Source: Singulisphaera sp. GP187 (lineage in GTDB: Bacteria; Planctomycetota; Planctomycetia; Gemmatales; Gemmataceae). From it: DNA of 47,398 bases. Positions 39,706 through 47,398 of this stretch are shown piece after piece; position 1 is the stretch's first letter; each line of letters starts with the position of its first letter. Where the stretch lies: NCBI GenBank assembly GCA_945905925.1, contig CAMDQN010000044.1:1-47398 (forward strand). Direction: 5' to 3'. Position numbers and translations under genes: made by a program. Below the pieces are notes generated by a model. It was not told the origin of the DNA. It ran no database searches and saw only the letters and a program-made list of their open reading frames with translations.

Positions 39706-42700
39706 TCACTCGCGGGTGATGGCTTCGTCCAGGTTCAGAATGATGCTCGCGGTGACCGTGTAGGCCGCGAGTTCGGCCACGTCGAGCGTCGCGTCGGGCT
39801 TGGTTTCGCCCGGCGTCAAGAGTTTCTTTGCGGCATCTGGGTTTGCTTTGAATGCTTCGATCCGCTTCGCTAAACCCGCGCTCAGAACCTTGAGTTCCGC
39901 ATCCGACGGCGTGCGGGCCAGCGCGAGTTTATAGGCGTGCGTGATGCGCGATTCGGGTGTCTTCCCGCCGTCTTTCATGGCACGCGTTGCGAGTACACGA
40001 GATGCCTCCACGAACGTGACTTCGTTCATGAGCGCGAGTGCCTGAAGCGGAGTATTGGTGCGCCCGCGGCGCACAGTACACACCTCGCGGCCCGGTGCGT
40101 CGAACAACATCATGCTCGGCGGCGCCGCGGTTCGCTTCCAGATCGTGTACAGGCTCCGGCGGTACAGCCCATCGCCGGTATCGTTCTTGTAGTTCCGCAG
40201 GTTGCCGTAGAAGTTCGTTTCGTCCCACACGCCTTTGGGCATGTACGGGCGCACGCTCGGACCGCCGACCGTGCGGACCAACAACCCGCTCACGGTGAGC
40301 GCGTTATCGCGCACGAGTTCGGCCGGGAGTCGGAACCGCGATTGGCGCGCGAGGAGGAGGTTCTCCGGGTCTTTCGCGAGCAGTTCGGGCGTGACACGCG
40401 ACGATTGCCGATACGACGCGGACAGCACGATAGTCTTCTGAATGGCTTTCACGTCCCACTTCAGCCGAACGAACTCTGTTGCCAGCCAGTCGAGCAATTC
40501 GGGGTGTGTTGGCGGTTCGCCCTGCACGCCGAAGTTCTCGGTTGAACGCACCAGACCGGCACCGAAGAGTTGTTCCCAGAGTCGGTTCACCGCGACGCGG
40601 GCCGTGAGCGGGTTGCCGCTCGACGCGATCCACTTTGCGAGGCCGAGCCGGTTGTTCGGTGTGTCTTTCGGTAGCGGCGGGAACGCGGCCGGAATGCCCG
40701 CAGTCACCTTCTCGCCCTTCTTGTCGTACAGCCCGCGAACCAGCACGAACGCGTCTCGCGGGGTGGGCAGTTCGTCCATCACCATCGACGTGGGGAACGT
40801 CTTCTCGAACTCCGCGAGCGCTTTATTCGCCGCGGCGAGTTCCTGATCGGCCGCGCTCGGCGCGGCAGGATTGTTCGCGCGGAAGTACGTGACCAACTCG
40901 CGGGTTTGCTCCGGGGTCCGCTTGTCGGTCGAGACCGCGAGAATGGCAGCGACGTTGACCGGGATCGCGCCGCGCTCGTGCGGTGCTTTCGCGTCGGTGA
41001 CGGAAACGCGGAACCGCCCGGGGTGGTGCTGTGCGAACTGGCCGCCGAACACGAGAGTAAACGTGACCTTCGCCGCGTTATCGAGCGCGAGCGGCTTATC
41101 AAACGCGAACACCGCGTCGTGTCGCTCGCCGACCTTCGGGAAGATCGCCCACCCGCTACCAGGAGTGTTATCGATCGCCGACTTCACGGGGTAGTTGGTC
41201 TGGCTGAACGATGCGGACGCGGTCGCGAGCTTCACGGGCTTGCCGTCCACGTTCACCTTCACGTCCGTGAGGACGATGTTGCCGTTGACGGAGCGACCCG
41301 GGCCGTTGCCCGCAAGTTTATCGTCGGGGAATACCTCGAACCTAATCGCCGCGAGTTGCTTCAAGCCTGTCGTCACGGTAACGCTGAACGTTTCGTTGGT
41401 GGGGTTCGTGCCGGTCGCGAGAACGGAGTTATCTGGTTGCAGCGCGAGTTTCGCCTTGCCCGCCGAAGTGAAGTCGGTCGGCTTCGGGGACAGCCACGCC
41501 GGGCCGAGTTTCTTCGTATCGACGGTTTTCTCCCACGCGGCGAGCTTCGCGGGTAGCTCTGTGTCCGCGTCTTGCGCCTTCTTGGTCGCCGCTTCGATCG
41601 CGGCTTGCAACTCCCTGAGCCTCGCTTCGTCCTGCGGGCGCGGTGTGCGGATGAGCGGCGGGTGGTTCACCGGTTGCTCGGCGCCGACGCCCGATTCCGG
41701 CACGTTGTTGAAGTACGCGAAGAGCTGGTAGAACTCCTTCTGCGTGACCGGGTCGTACTTGTGATCGTGACAGCGGCAGCAGCCCATCGTCAGGCCGAGC
41801 CACACCGAAAACGTGGTGTCCACGCGATCGACTACCGTTTCGACGCGCCACTCCTCCGGGATGATGCCGCCCTCTGTGTTGATCCGGTGATTGCGGTTGA
41901 ACCCAGTCGCGAGCTTCTGTGAAGTGGTCGCGTTCGGAAGCATGTCGCCGGCAATTTGCTCAACCGTGAACTGATCGAACGGCATGTTGCTGTTGAACGC
42001 GTCGATGACCCAATCGCGCCAGCGCCACATGTAGCGTTCGTAGTCGGCCTGATAGCCGTTCGAGTCCGCGTAGCGGGCACCGTCGAGCCAGTTCATCGCC
42101 ATCCGTTCGCCGTAATGTGGCGATGCGAGCAAGCGGTCGATCACCTTTTCGTAAGCATTCGGTGCGTCGTCTTTGACGAAGTCTTCGACTTCCTTAGGTG
42201 TCGGCGGCAACCCGGTGAGGTCGAGCGAGAGTCGGCGGATTAGTGTGGCTTTGTCGGTCTCCGGCGCGGGTTTCAATCCTTCCGATTCGAGCCGCGCGAG
42301 AACAAACGCGTCGATCGGATTGCGAACCCGCCCCGGCGTTTTCACCGCGGGCGCGTTCGCACGAACCGGAGCCGCGAACGACCAGTGCGCGGACCACGTC
42401 GCACCTTGTTCAACCCACTTCTTGAGCGTCGCGATCTGCGCCGCGTTCAGCTTCTTCCCGCTCTTCGGCGGCGGCATGTGCCCGGCTTCGCCGGCCGCGC
42501 TGATGCGCGCGATGAGTTCGCTCTGTGCCGGTTTCCCCGCGACGATCGATCCACTCAGCAACCCGTCTTTGGTGTCGAGGCGGAGTTTTGCTTTGCGCGT
42601 TTTCTCGTCTGGTCCGTGGCACGCGAAGCAGTTGTCCGCGAGGATCGGTCGCACGTCGCGGTTGTAGTCCACCTTCGCGGTCGCGGGGGGAACTTCTGGC

Positions 42701-42780
42701 GGTACCGCCCCGGCGGTGAACGACAGCGCGACCGAACCGAGCAGCACGCAAACGGCCGCAACAAGTACTGGAGATCGCAT
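39706..42780 (-). CDS. PSCyt1/DUF1549/DUF1553 protein
   Basis: The 1024-residue exported protein has a signal peptide, an N-terminal PSCyt1 cytochrome-like domain with heme motif CFACHG, then DUF1549 (HWSFAAPVRAN, RRLSLDLTGLPPTPKEVEDFV, DGARYADSNGYQAD, GFNRNHRINTEGGIIPEEWRVETVVDRVDTT in part, CCRCHDHKYDP with a second CxxCH) and C-terminal DUF1553 (NRLWEQLFGAGLVRSTENFG, ASYRQSS, NTPLQALALMNEVTFVEASR). This set is a planctomycete hallmark with proposed roles in polysaccharide oxidation/desulfation, unproven. The ATG at 42780 starts the signal peptide; upstream frame is antisense to the VWA gene and discarded. Confidence 0.93.
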   Translation of the reverse strand: MRSPVLVAAVCVLLGSVALSFTAGAVPPEVPPATAKVDYNRDVRPILADNCFACHGPDEKTRKAKLRLDTKDGLLSGSIVAGKPAQSELIARISAAGEAGHMPPPKSGKKLNAAQIATLKKWVEQGATWSAHWSFAAPVRANAPAVKTPGRVRNPIDAFVLARLESEGLKPAPETDKATLIRRLSLDLTGLPPTPKEVEDFVKDDAPNAYEKVIDRLLASPHYGERMAMNWLDGARYADSNGYQADYERYMWRWRDWVIDAFNSNMPFDQFTVEQIAGDMLPNATTSQKLATGFNRNHRINTEGGIIPEEWRVETVVDRVDTTFSVWLGLTMGCCRCHDHKYDPVTQKEFYQLFAYFNNVPESGVGAEQPVNHPPLIRTPRPQDEARLRELQAAIEAATKKAQDADTELPAKLAAWEKTVDTKKLGPAWLSPKPTDFTSAGKAKLALQPDNSVLATGTNPTNETFSVTVTTGLKQLAAIRFEVFPDDKLAGNGPGRSVNGNIVLTDVKVNVDGKPVKLATASASFSQTNYPVKSAIDNTPGSGWAIFPKVGERHDAVFAFDKPLALDNAAKVTFTLVFGGQFAQHHPGRFRVSVTDAKAPHERGAIPVNVAAILAVSTDKRTPEQTRELVTYFRANNPAAPSAADQELAAANKALAEFEKTFPTSMVMDELPTPRDAFVLVRGLYDKKGEKVTAGIPAAFPPLPKDTPNNRLGLAKWIASSGNPLTARVAVNRLWEQLFGAGLVRSTENFGVQGEPPTHPELLDWLATEFVRLKWDVKAIQKTIVLSASYRQSSRVTPELLAKDPENLLLARQSRFRLPAELVRDNALTVSGLLVRTVGGPSVRPYMPKGVWDETNFYGNLRNYKNDTGDGLYRRSLYTIWKRTAAPPSMMLFDAPGREVCTVRRGRTNTPLQALALMNEVTFVEASRVLATRAMKDGGKTPESRITHAYKLALARTPSDAELKVLSAGLAKRIEAFKANPDAAKKLLTPGETKPDATLDVAELAAYTVTASIILNLDEAITRE

Positions 42781-42890
42781 CGATGCGCTCTGGGACAAGT
42801 GAGTCGGAGGTGCGTGTATTGTGCCACAGAGCGAGAATCGCGGAAACGAAAATGCCGGCACTGTCGCCGTTACGGTCTGTATTTCTCGCG

Positions 42891-45254
42891 TCACTTCGCG
42901 CGGCGGTAGAAACGGTTGGCGATGAACCCTTCGGCGACCAGCGTACCGAGCACCGCGATCAGCAACCACGGGAACAGGTCGATCGGTTGCCCCAACGACA
43001 CGCTCAGCAGGTCGCGGAGTGTCACGTTCTTCGTCACCGGGATTACGCGACCTTCGCCCACCAACTCTTCCACCGCTTCCAGTGGCACCTTGTCCAGATT
43101 GCTTTCGTCCGGTGGCACGTTGGTGCTGAAGCCGTCCTTCCACACCACATTCTCGCCCTGCTGAACGGAGAGCGCGAAGTTCCCCGCAGCGTTCGTTTTC
43201 GGTGGGCCGAGCCGGATCTCGGTTTGCTTCTCGCCCGGCTTGATGATCGCGTCGTTGCCCGCGATGCCGGGGCCGTCGAAGACCACCACGCCCTCGCGCG
43301 TTAGCTTCCCACGCGGCAACGGGACCGTCACCGGCGCGCCGGTCGGGATGTTGAAGTTCGCGTCGGCCGTATCGCCCGCGAGGTAGCGCACGAGCAAGTA
43401 TGGGAACGCCACGAACCAACTCGAATCGAGCTGCTCCCAGTAGTCGTTCCACTCGTCCTTGTCGGCCGTCACGTCCATTCGCGTCGTCAGCAGAATCACT
43501 TTTCCCTTCGGCTTGTTGCTGTCCTTCGGGTCGAGTACCGGGCGCTCCAGAATCGCCGGGCGACGCGATTCGGGCTTATCCGAGTCGCTGTAGCGGACCA
43601 CCACCGTTGCGAGTGGGTCCGGCGTTACCTCCCAGTATTTCGTCGCCCGGCGCGGGTTCGCGAGCACGTCTACCTTGTCGGTCTTCTGCTGCCGCCAGTC
43701 CTCGATCGGCTTCAGCATCGGGTGCTTCAGCGAAGTGGCGTCGAGCGCCAGGGTCACGCCGTTCTTGCCGTCTCGCGGTTCGTCCCAACTCGTTGCTTTC
43801 TGTGGCGGCGGGGGCGGGTCGATTTTCTTCGTGTCGATTACCTTCCCTAACCGGGCCGGCATGATGTCCGACGCGACGTCGTTGTAGCCGGCGGGGTCGG
43901 TCCAGCCGTCGCGTCCCGGCATCACGATGAGCTTCCCGCCGGTTTGGAGGTACGGACGCAGTTTGTCCCAGAGCGGACTGCCCGCTTGATTGGGGTTGCT
44001 CACCGCGAGCAGACACACCGCCTCGAAGTTGCGAATGTCGTCGGTCGTCAACTCGTTCGGCTTCTTCGGGTCCGCGACGTACTCCACCTGCGTGCTTCCG
44101 CCGCCGACCTTGATCTGCTCGGGCGTGACTACGAGGCAATCGAACTCACCCTTCACGAGGTGCGCCACCTGCCAGAACGCGGCACCTTTCTTGTCATCCG
44201 TGATCGTGAGAATTCGCCGCGCAGCGCCCACCTTGAACGTGAGGAATCGCGTGTTGTCGAACTGGAGGTTATCCGACGCCTTGAGGTTGAATTCCCACTG
44301 GTTCAGCCCCGGCTTGAGGTCGCGGAACTCGAACGTCACCTTCTCCGTCTGGCCGTTGCGCACCGTCACAACTTTGTTGATGGCGCTGTCGGCTTTGGTG
44401 ACGCCCGCGGGTCGCGCGATCGCGGTTGCTTCCACGCTCTCGTTTGCTGCGCCGACTGACCCGACCGTAACCACCACGCTCGCGATTTGATTTGCCGCGA
44501 CCACCTGCGGCTTCATCTCGATGGAAAGGATCGCGACGTCTGTGGGCTGATCCGCGCCGAAGTCGAAAACCACGTGAATCGGCTTCGGCTCGGGGATGAT
44601 GTCGCGGAGCTTCCTGAGGTCGTCGGTGCGGCTCGCGTCCCACGACGCGACCGTGCGGTCGGTGAACACCGCGACTAGCTTCTGAAGCGGTTCCGGCGAT
44701 TCCGTCTCCTGCTCGACCTTCGCGAGAAGATGGTATGCCGCCGCGACCGCGGAACTGACGTTCTGGTTTCCGCCGCGAGTCTCCTTCAATTCCTCGATGC
44801 GCCGGCGCGATGCGGCCGTGTCCGGCAGCCAGACCGCATTAAGGTCGCTCGTGTCGATCACCGCGACCGGCGACTTCTCGGGCAACTCTTTGAGCAGTTC
44901 GAGGGCGCGCAACTTGGCCTCTTCGAGCCGTGACTTGTCGTTGGCCATGTAGCCCATGCTCGGGCTGGTATCGATGATGATGACCGCAGCGACCGGTTGT
45001 TCGCCACTGATGTTCAACCGATCGCTCTTGAACGTGGGTTGGTAGAGCGTGAGGCAGAACAGCGCGATGATTAGCATTCGCAGTGCAAGCAGGATGAAGT
45101 GCCGCAGTCGCAGTTTGCGCTGGTTGGTTTTGAGCTTCTGCTTGAGGAATCGGAACGCCGGGAATGTGAGCCTTTTCGGCTCCTGCTTCATGATGAGGTG
45201 TAACAGAATGGGCAGCCCGACGAGCGCGGCCCCGGCGATCAGAATGGCATTCAT
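42891..45254 (-). CDS. BatA/VWA-domain membrane protein
   Basis: The 787-residue protein begins with the BatA N-terminal region (two helices and LTFPAFRFLKQKLKTNQRKLRLRHFIL in part), then a VWA domain with MIDAS motif DTSPS in VIIIDTSPSMGY, a long periplasmic/cytoplasmic beta-rich section including a GAT-like segment (KGEFDCLVVTPEQ, GGKLIVMPGRDGW), and a last transmembrane helix (LFPWLLIAVLGTLVAEGFI). Such proteins usually pair with MoxR and DUF58 genes, which lie about 15 kb away here (25639-28010). Confidence 0.88.
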   Translation of the reverse strand: MNAILIAGAALVGLPILLHLIMKQEPKRLTFPAFRFLKQKLKTNQRKLRLRHFILLALRMLIIALFCLTLYQPTFKSDRLNISGEQPVAAVIIIDTSPSMGYMANDKSRLEEAKLRALELLKELPEKSPVAVIDTSDLNAVWLPDTAASRRRIEELKETRGGNQNVSSAVAAAYHLLAKVEQETESPEPLQKLVAVFTDRTVASWDASRTDDLRKLRDIIPEPKPIHVVFDFGADQPTDVAILSIEMKPQVVAANQIASVVVTVGSVGAANESVEATAIARPAGVTKADSAINKVVTVRNGQTEKVTFEFRDLKPGLNQWEFNLKASDNLQFDNTRFLTFKVGAARRILTITDDKKGAAFWQVAHLVKGEFDCLVVTPEQIKVGGGSTQVEYVADPKKPNELTTDDIRNFEAVCLLAVSNPNQAGSPLWDKLRPYLQTGGKLIVMPGRDGWTDPAGYNDVASDIMPARLGKVIDTKKIDPPPPPQKATSWDEPRDGKNGVTLALDATSLKHPMLKPIEDWRQQKTDKVDVLANPRRATKYWEVTPDPLATVVVRYSDSDKPESRRPAILERPVLDPKDSNKPKGKVILLTTRMDVTADKDEWNDYWEQLDSSWFVAFPYLLVRYLAGDTADANFNIPTGAPVTVPLPRGKLTREGVVVFDGPGIAGNDAIIKPGEKQTEIRLGPPKTNAAGNFALSVQQGENVVWKDGFSTNVPPDESNLDKVPLEAVEELVGEGRVIPVTKNVTLRDLLSVSLGQPIDLFPWLLIAVLGTLVAEGFIANRFYRRAK

Positions 45255-45371
45255 GATGTCATTGTAAGTACCCGCGACCGTCGCGTGTTGGCGCTAATCC
45301 TGCTTCCGCGAGCCGAATTGGTTCCGGACGCACCGCGCGAAGATAGGAAGTGTTGTGAGTGGGCGTGGCGG

Positions 45372-45412
45372 GACCGGACGCGGGCCGGCGGCATTCCGGC
45401 CCGCGTCTGGTC
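45372..45412 (-). terminator. Hairpin after DUF1559 gene
   Basis: Bases 45372-45388 pair with 45396-45412 (17 bp, one G-T wobble) around a 7-base loop, starting two bases past the stop of the minus-strand DUF1559 gene. No T run. Confidence 0.65.
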
Positions 45413-45414
45413 AG

Positions 45415-46551
45415 CTACGGGTTGATTTCGCCGCCGGCCCGGCTACCGAGGCCGTTGTACGCGATCTGGGCGATGTCCTCGGTGAGGAACCGGACGGACC
45501 CGTCGCCCATCGTGACGAGGATGCCGCCCTTGTGGTGGCTGTTGAACCCGCGAGTCCGCCACGACCCGCCGCACGTCGCCGGCCGGCACTGTGTGTTGGT
45601 AGACCAGTTGAGGTTGTCCCCGACTTTCATGCAGTCGCGGAGGAAGTTCGGTGGGATCGACGTGCCAGCAATCGACATGCCCTGATACCAACCGGCCTTC
45701 GACCCGGCTGCGTTAGAAACCTGGTGGCCGATCATAATCGTGTTCGTTAGCCCGTCGGTGACGCTGTCGGTGGTGATCTTGGCCGCCTTGGCGTTGCAGG
45801 GCGACGGGGCAAAGAAGCCCCTTCCGCCTTTCCCCGCGGCGTCGCCCCCGAGATACGCGGTGGGCATCGGGCCCCCGTCCGTAGCCAGCGGGTCGCCACC
45901 ATTCTGATACCGCTGCCACGACCCGTTCGATGTGTAGAGGTCGCAGCCGTCGTAAGGTCCCTGACCCAGATAGGGGTTTCCCGTGCTGTCCGAGTACCCG
46001 TCGCCGTACGAACCCCAGTAGCTCGAACTCTGGGCGAAGCACCGGTCGTTGCCCGCCACCGGGAAGTCCGGGGAGTTCGGGCCGCTGCTACAGGGTTTCC
46101 CCCACTGCGCCCCGCAATAGACACCGGGTTGGCTGGCGCCCGGCCAGTCCGCGTAGGTTTTGTTCGTCCCGGCTTTGGGATCGGAAGGGCAGATCAGCAG
46201 GTTGATGACCGCCTGCCGCACCGGCAACTGGCTGGCGCAGGAGAAACTGTCGTCGAGGTTGATGATCCGGGCAAGGTTCTCCTGCTCGATGTATGGCAGC
46301 AGGCGCGGGATCCAGCCCCAGTTGGGCCAGTCGGTCTGGCAGCCAATCGAGAACTGGGTGTTGGGGAACGCCTGGTACGCGCCGTGGTAGGAGTGCATGG
46401 CGAGACCGAGTTGCTTCATGTTGTTCTGACACTTCAGCCGGGCGGCGGCCTCGCGGACTTTCTGAACCGCCGGCAGCAACAACCCGATCAAGATCGCGAT
46501 GATGGCAATGACAACCAGTAACTCAATGAGAGTGAACCCACGGCGGCGCAT
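45415..46551 (-). CDS. DUF1559 prepilin-like protein
   Basis: The 378-residue protein begins with a type IV prepilin-like N-terminus ([20 protein letters not shown]) and the [33 protein letters not shown] segment (shown in part) of DUF1559, ending with the H-x9-DG motif in [24 protein letters not shown]1559 proteins are massively expanded in planctomycetes, cleaved and methylated by prepilin peptidase, and assumed to form surface pseudopilin-like structures. GGAGG lies six bases before the ATG at 46551. A lipoprotein gene lies upstream on the same strand, a recurring pairing. Confidence 0.94.
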   Translation of the reverse strand: MRRRGFTLIELLVVIAIIAILIGLLLPAVQKVREAAARLKCQNNMKQLGLAMHSYHGAYQAFPNTQFSIGCQTDWPNWGWIPRLLPYIEQENLARIINLDDSFSCASQLPVRQAVINLLICPSDPKAGTNKTYADWPGASQPGVYCGAQWGKPCSSGPNSPDFPVAGNDRCFAQSSSYWGSYGDGYSDSTGNPYLGQGPYDGCDLYTSNGSWQRYQNGGDPLATDGGPMPTAYLGGDAAGKGGRGFFAPSPCNAKAAKITTDSVTDGLTNTIMIGHQVSNAAGSKAGWYQGMSIAGTSIPPNFLRDCMKVGDNLNWSTNTQCRPATCGGSWRTRGFNSHHKGGILVTMGDGSVRFLTEDIAQIAYNGLGSRAGGEINP

Positions 46552-46630
46552 CGGTAGCCTCCAAGAAATGAGACCTGCGGGAGAGATCAGGTACAAAAAC
46601 CGGTTGGCGTGCGGAACGTCGGTGGGTCGG

Positions 46631-47053
46631 TCAGTCGGTCAGGTCGAAGTCGAACACGTTATCCTTGCCGGCGACCACCTCGGCGGTCAGCCCGGATTTC
46701 TCCGGGTCGGTGTACTTCAGTGGGGTGATCAACTTTCCCCGCTTGTAGTTGATGTCGTCGGCCGCGAGGCGCGGTCCCTCCGGCTCCGACTCGTACCGGA
46801 CAGCCACGCGATACTTCCCCGGACGCACCCCGTCGTTGGCCTGGAACGTGGTGAGTTGGTATCGCCCAGTACCGTCGGCGGTCCCGGTCGCGGCGCGGAT
46901 TCCTGGGTCGTCCGGTGAGAACGACACGTAAACGTTGGGCAGAGGTTTCCCATTGTAGCGGACAGTCCCGGAAACGGGCACAAGCCCGCGTCCGCCGCCG
47001 CAACCGCAGAGCAGAAGCAGGCACACGATCGGTAGGTAGCGGAGGGAGCGCAT
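46631..47053 (-). CDS. Carboxypeptidase-regulatory-like lipoprotein
   Basis: The 140-residue protein has a lipobox ([11 protein letters not shown]) and a single CarboxypepD_reg-like beta-sandwich: [44 protein letters not shown]. These small lipoproteins typically flank DUF1559 genes in planctomycetes and may be surface-anchoring or assembly factors. AGAGG lies upstream of the ATG at 47053. The downstream DUF1559 gene begins 79 bases after its stop. Confidence 0.88.
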   Translation of the reverse strand: MRSLRYLPIVCLLLLCGCGGGRGLVPVSGTVRYNGKPLPNVYVSFSPDDPGIRAATGTADGTGRYQLTTFQANDGVRPGKYRVAVRYESEPEGPRLAADDINYKRGKLITPLKYTDPEKSGLTAEVVAGKDNVFDFDLTD

Positions 47054-47398
47054 TGTCCGACCTCTCGGCGACAGGGCTGGCGATCCTGGTAGTTCCAGAC
47101 GGGCAATCTGTCTGATCGGCAGTGGGCAGGGAGTCGGCGGTGGCACAGTCCCGTTCGGCGACAGTAGTGGCCAGGCATCACATGGGATTTGTTTGAGTCT
47201 CGCACGTGCGAACACGTTGCACAAGGGGGAATCGAGCGATGCGCCCCCAGAGGGTGTACGACACGGTTTGCGCGCGATGATGATTGGCACTCTATCAGAT
47301 TGTAATAACTCCTTGTCTTGAAGCGACTTGCCACCGTTGGTATTTCGGACTCCTCGGCACTTGAAGAGCCAAATTTCTCAAGGACACCTGGCACTTTC
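47054..47398. other. Right-edge intergenic, no gene supported
   Basis: No open frame in this stretch shows a family or a good ribosome binding site. It likely contains the promoter of the minus-strand lipoprotein gene; an A/T-rich segment at 47296-47322 is the best candidate, but no confident promoter boxes are seen. Confidence 0.45.

Overview
This is a high-GC window dominated by planctomycete hallmark families: DUF1501 proteins, a PSCyt1/DUF1549/DUF1553 cytochrome-type protein, a DUF1559 prepilin-like protein paired with a carboxypeptidase-regulatory-like lipoprotein, Tat-exported oxidoreductase and peptidase, proline-rich secreted proteins and a eukaryote-like protein kinase. Composition, protein style and abundant intergenic inverted repeats fit a Gemmataceae-like chromosome (inference; no 16S rRNA gene is present). 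I see no phage, transposase, CRISPR array, complete tRNA or rRNA gene.

Layout. 1-1.9 kb: solitary DUF1501 protein with a strong terminator. 2.1-4.2 kb (minus): mdh, alpha/beta hydrolase, DUF2237 protein. 4.5-12.6 kb (plus): gap, pgk, accD, a TMTC-like membrane protein with TPRs, a protein kinase with a tyrosine-kinase-like catalytic loop, and an unknown multi-pass membrane protein. 12.7-15.2 kb (minus): small genes around rsmE and an outer lipoprotein. 15.3-17.1 kb (plus): small lipoprotein and Tat-exported Gfo/Idh/MocA oxidoreductase. 17.2-25.4 kb (minus): gnd, a small Cys-rich protein, a P-II protein lacking Tyr51, a decayed metallophosphoesterase, two Pro-rich secreted proteins, a Wza-like export lipoprotein, and an HlyD-type adaptor overlapping a CBS-MgtE-like transporter gene. 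25.6-34.6 kb (plus): MoxR, DUF58 and UbiA-family genes, a Tat-exported metallopeptidase, an OBAP/DUF1264 protein, an RlmI-like methyltransferase and malQ. 34.6-47.1 kb (minus): iscX, hscA, a retropepsin-like protease and a small helical protein chained by 4-base overlaps, a zinc-ribbon DUF4282-like protein, the DUF1501 plus PSCyt/DUF1553 pair, a BatA/VWA protein, and the DUF1559/lipoprotein pair.

How genes work together. Central carbon metabolism is represented by gap-pgk, mdh, gnd and malQ; fatty-acid synthesis by accD; Fe-S maturation by hscA-iscX; nitrogen sensing by the P-II protein; ribosome modification by rsmE and the rlmI-like gene. Much of the rest serves the cell envelope or exported proteins.

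The clearest unusual features are the coupled small protein/retropepsin/HscA/IscX cluster, the adaptor-transporter overlap, the P-II variant, the kinase catalytic loop, and several classes of long intergenic inverted repeats, one of which runs directly into a start codon as seven tandem heptamers.
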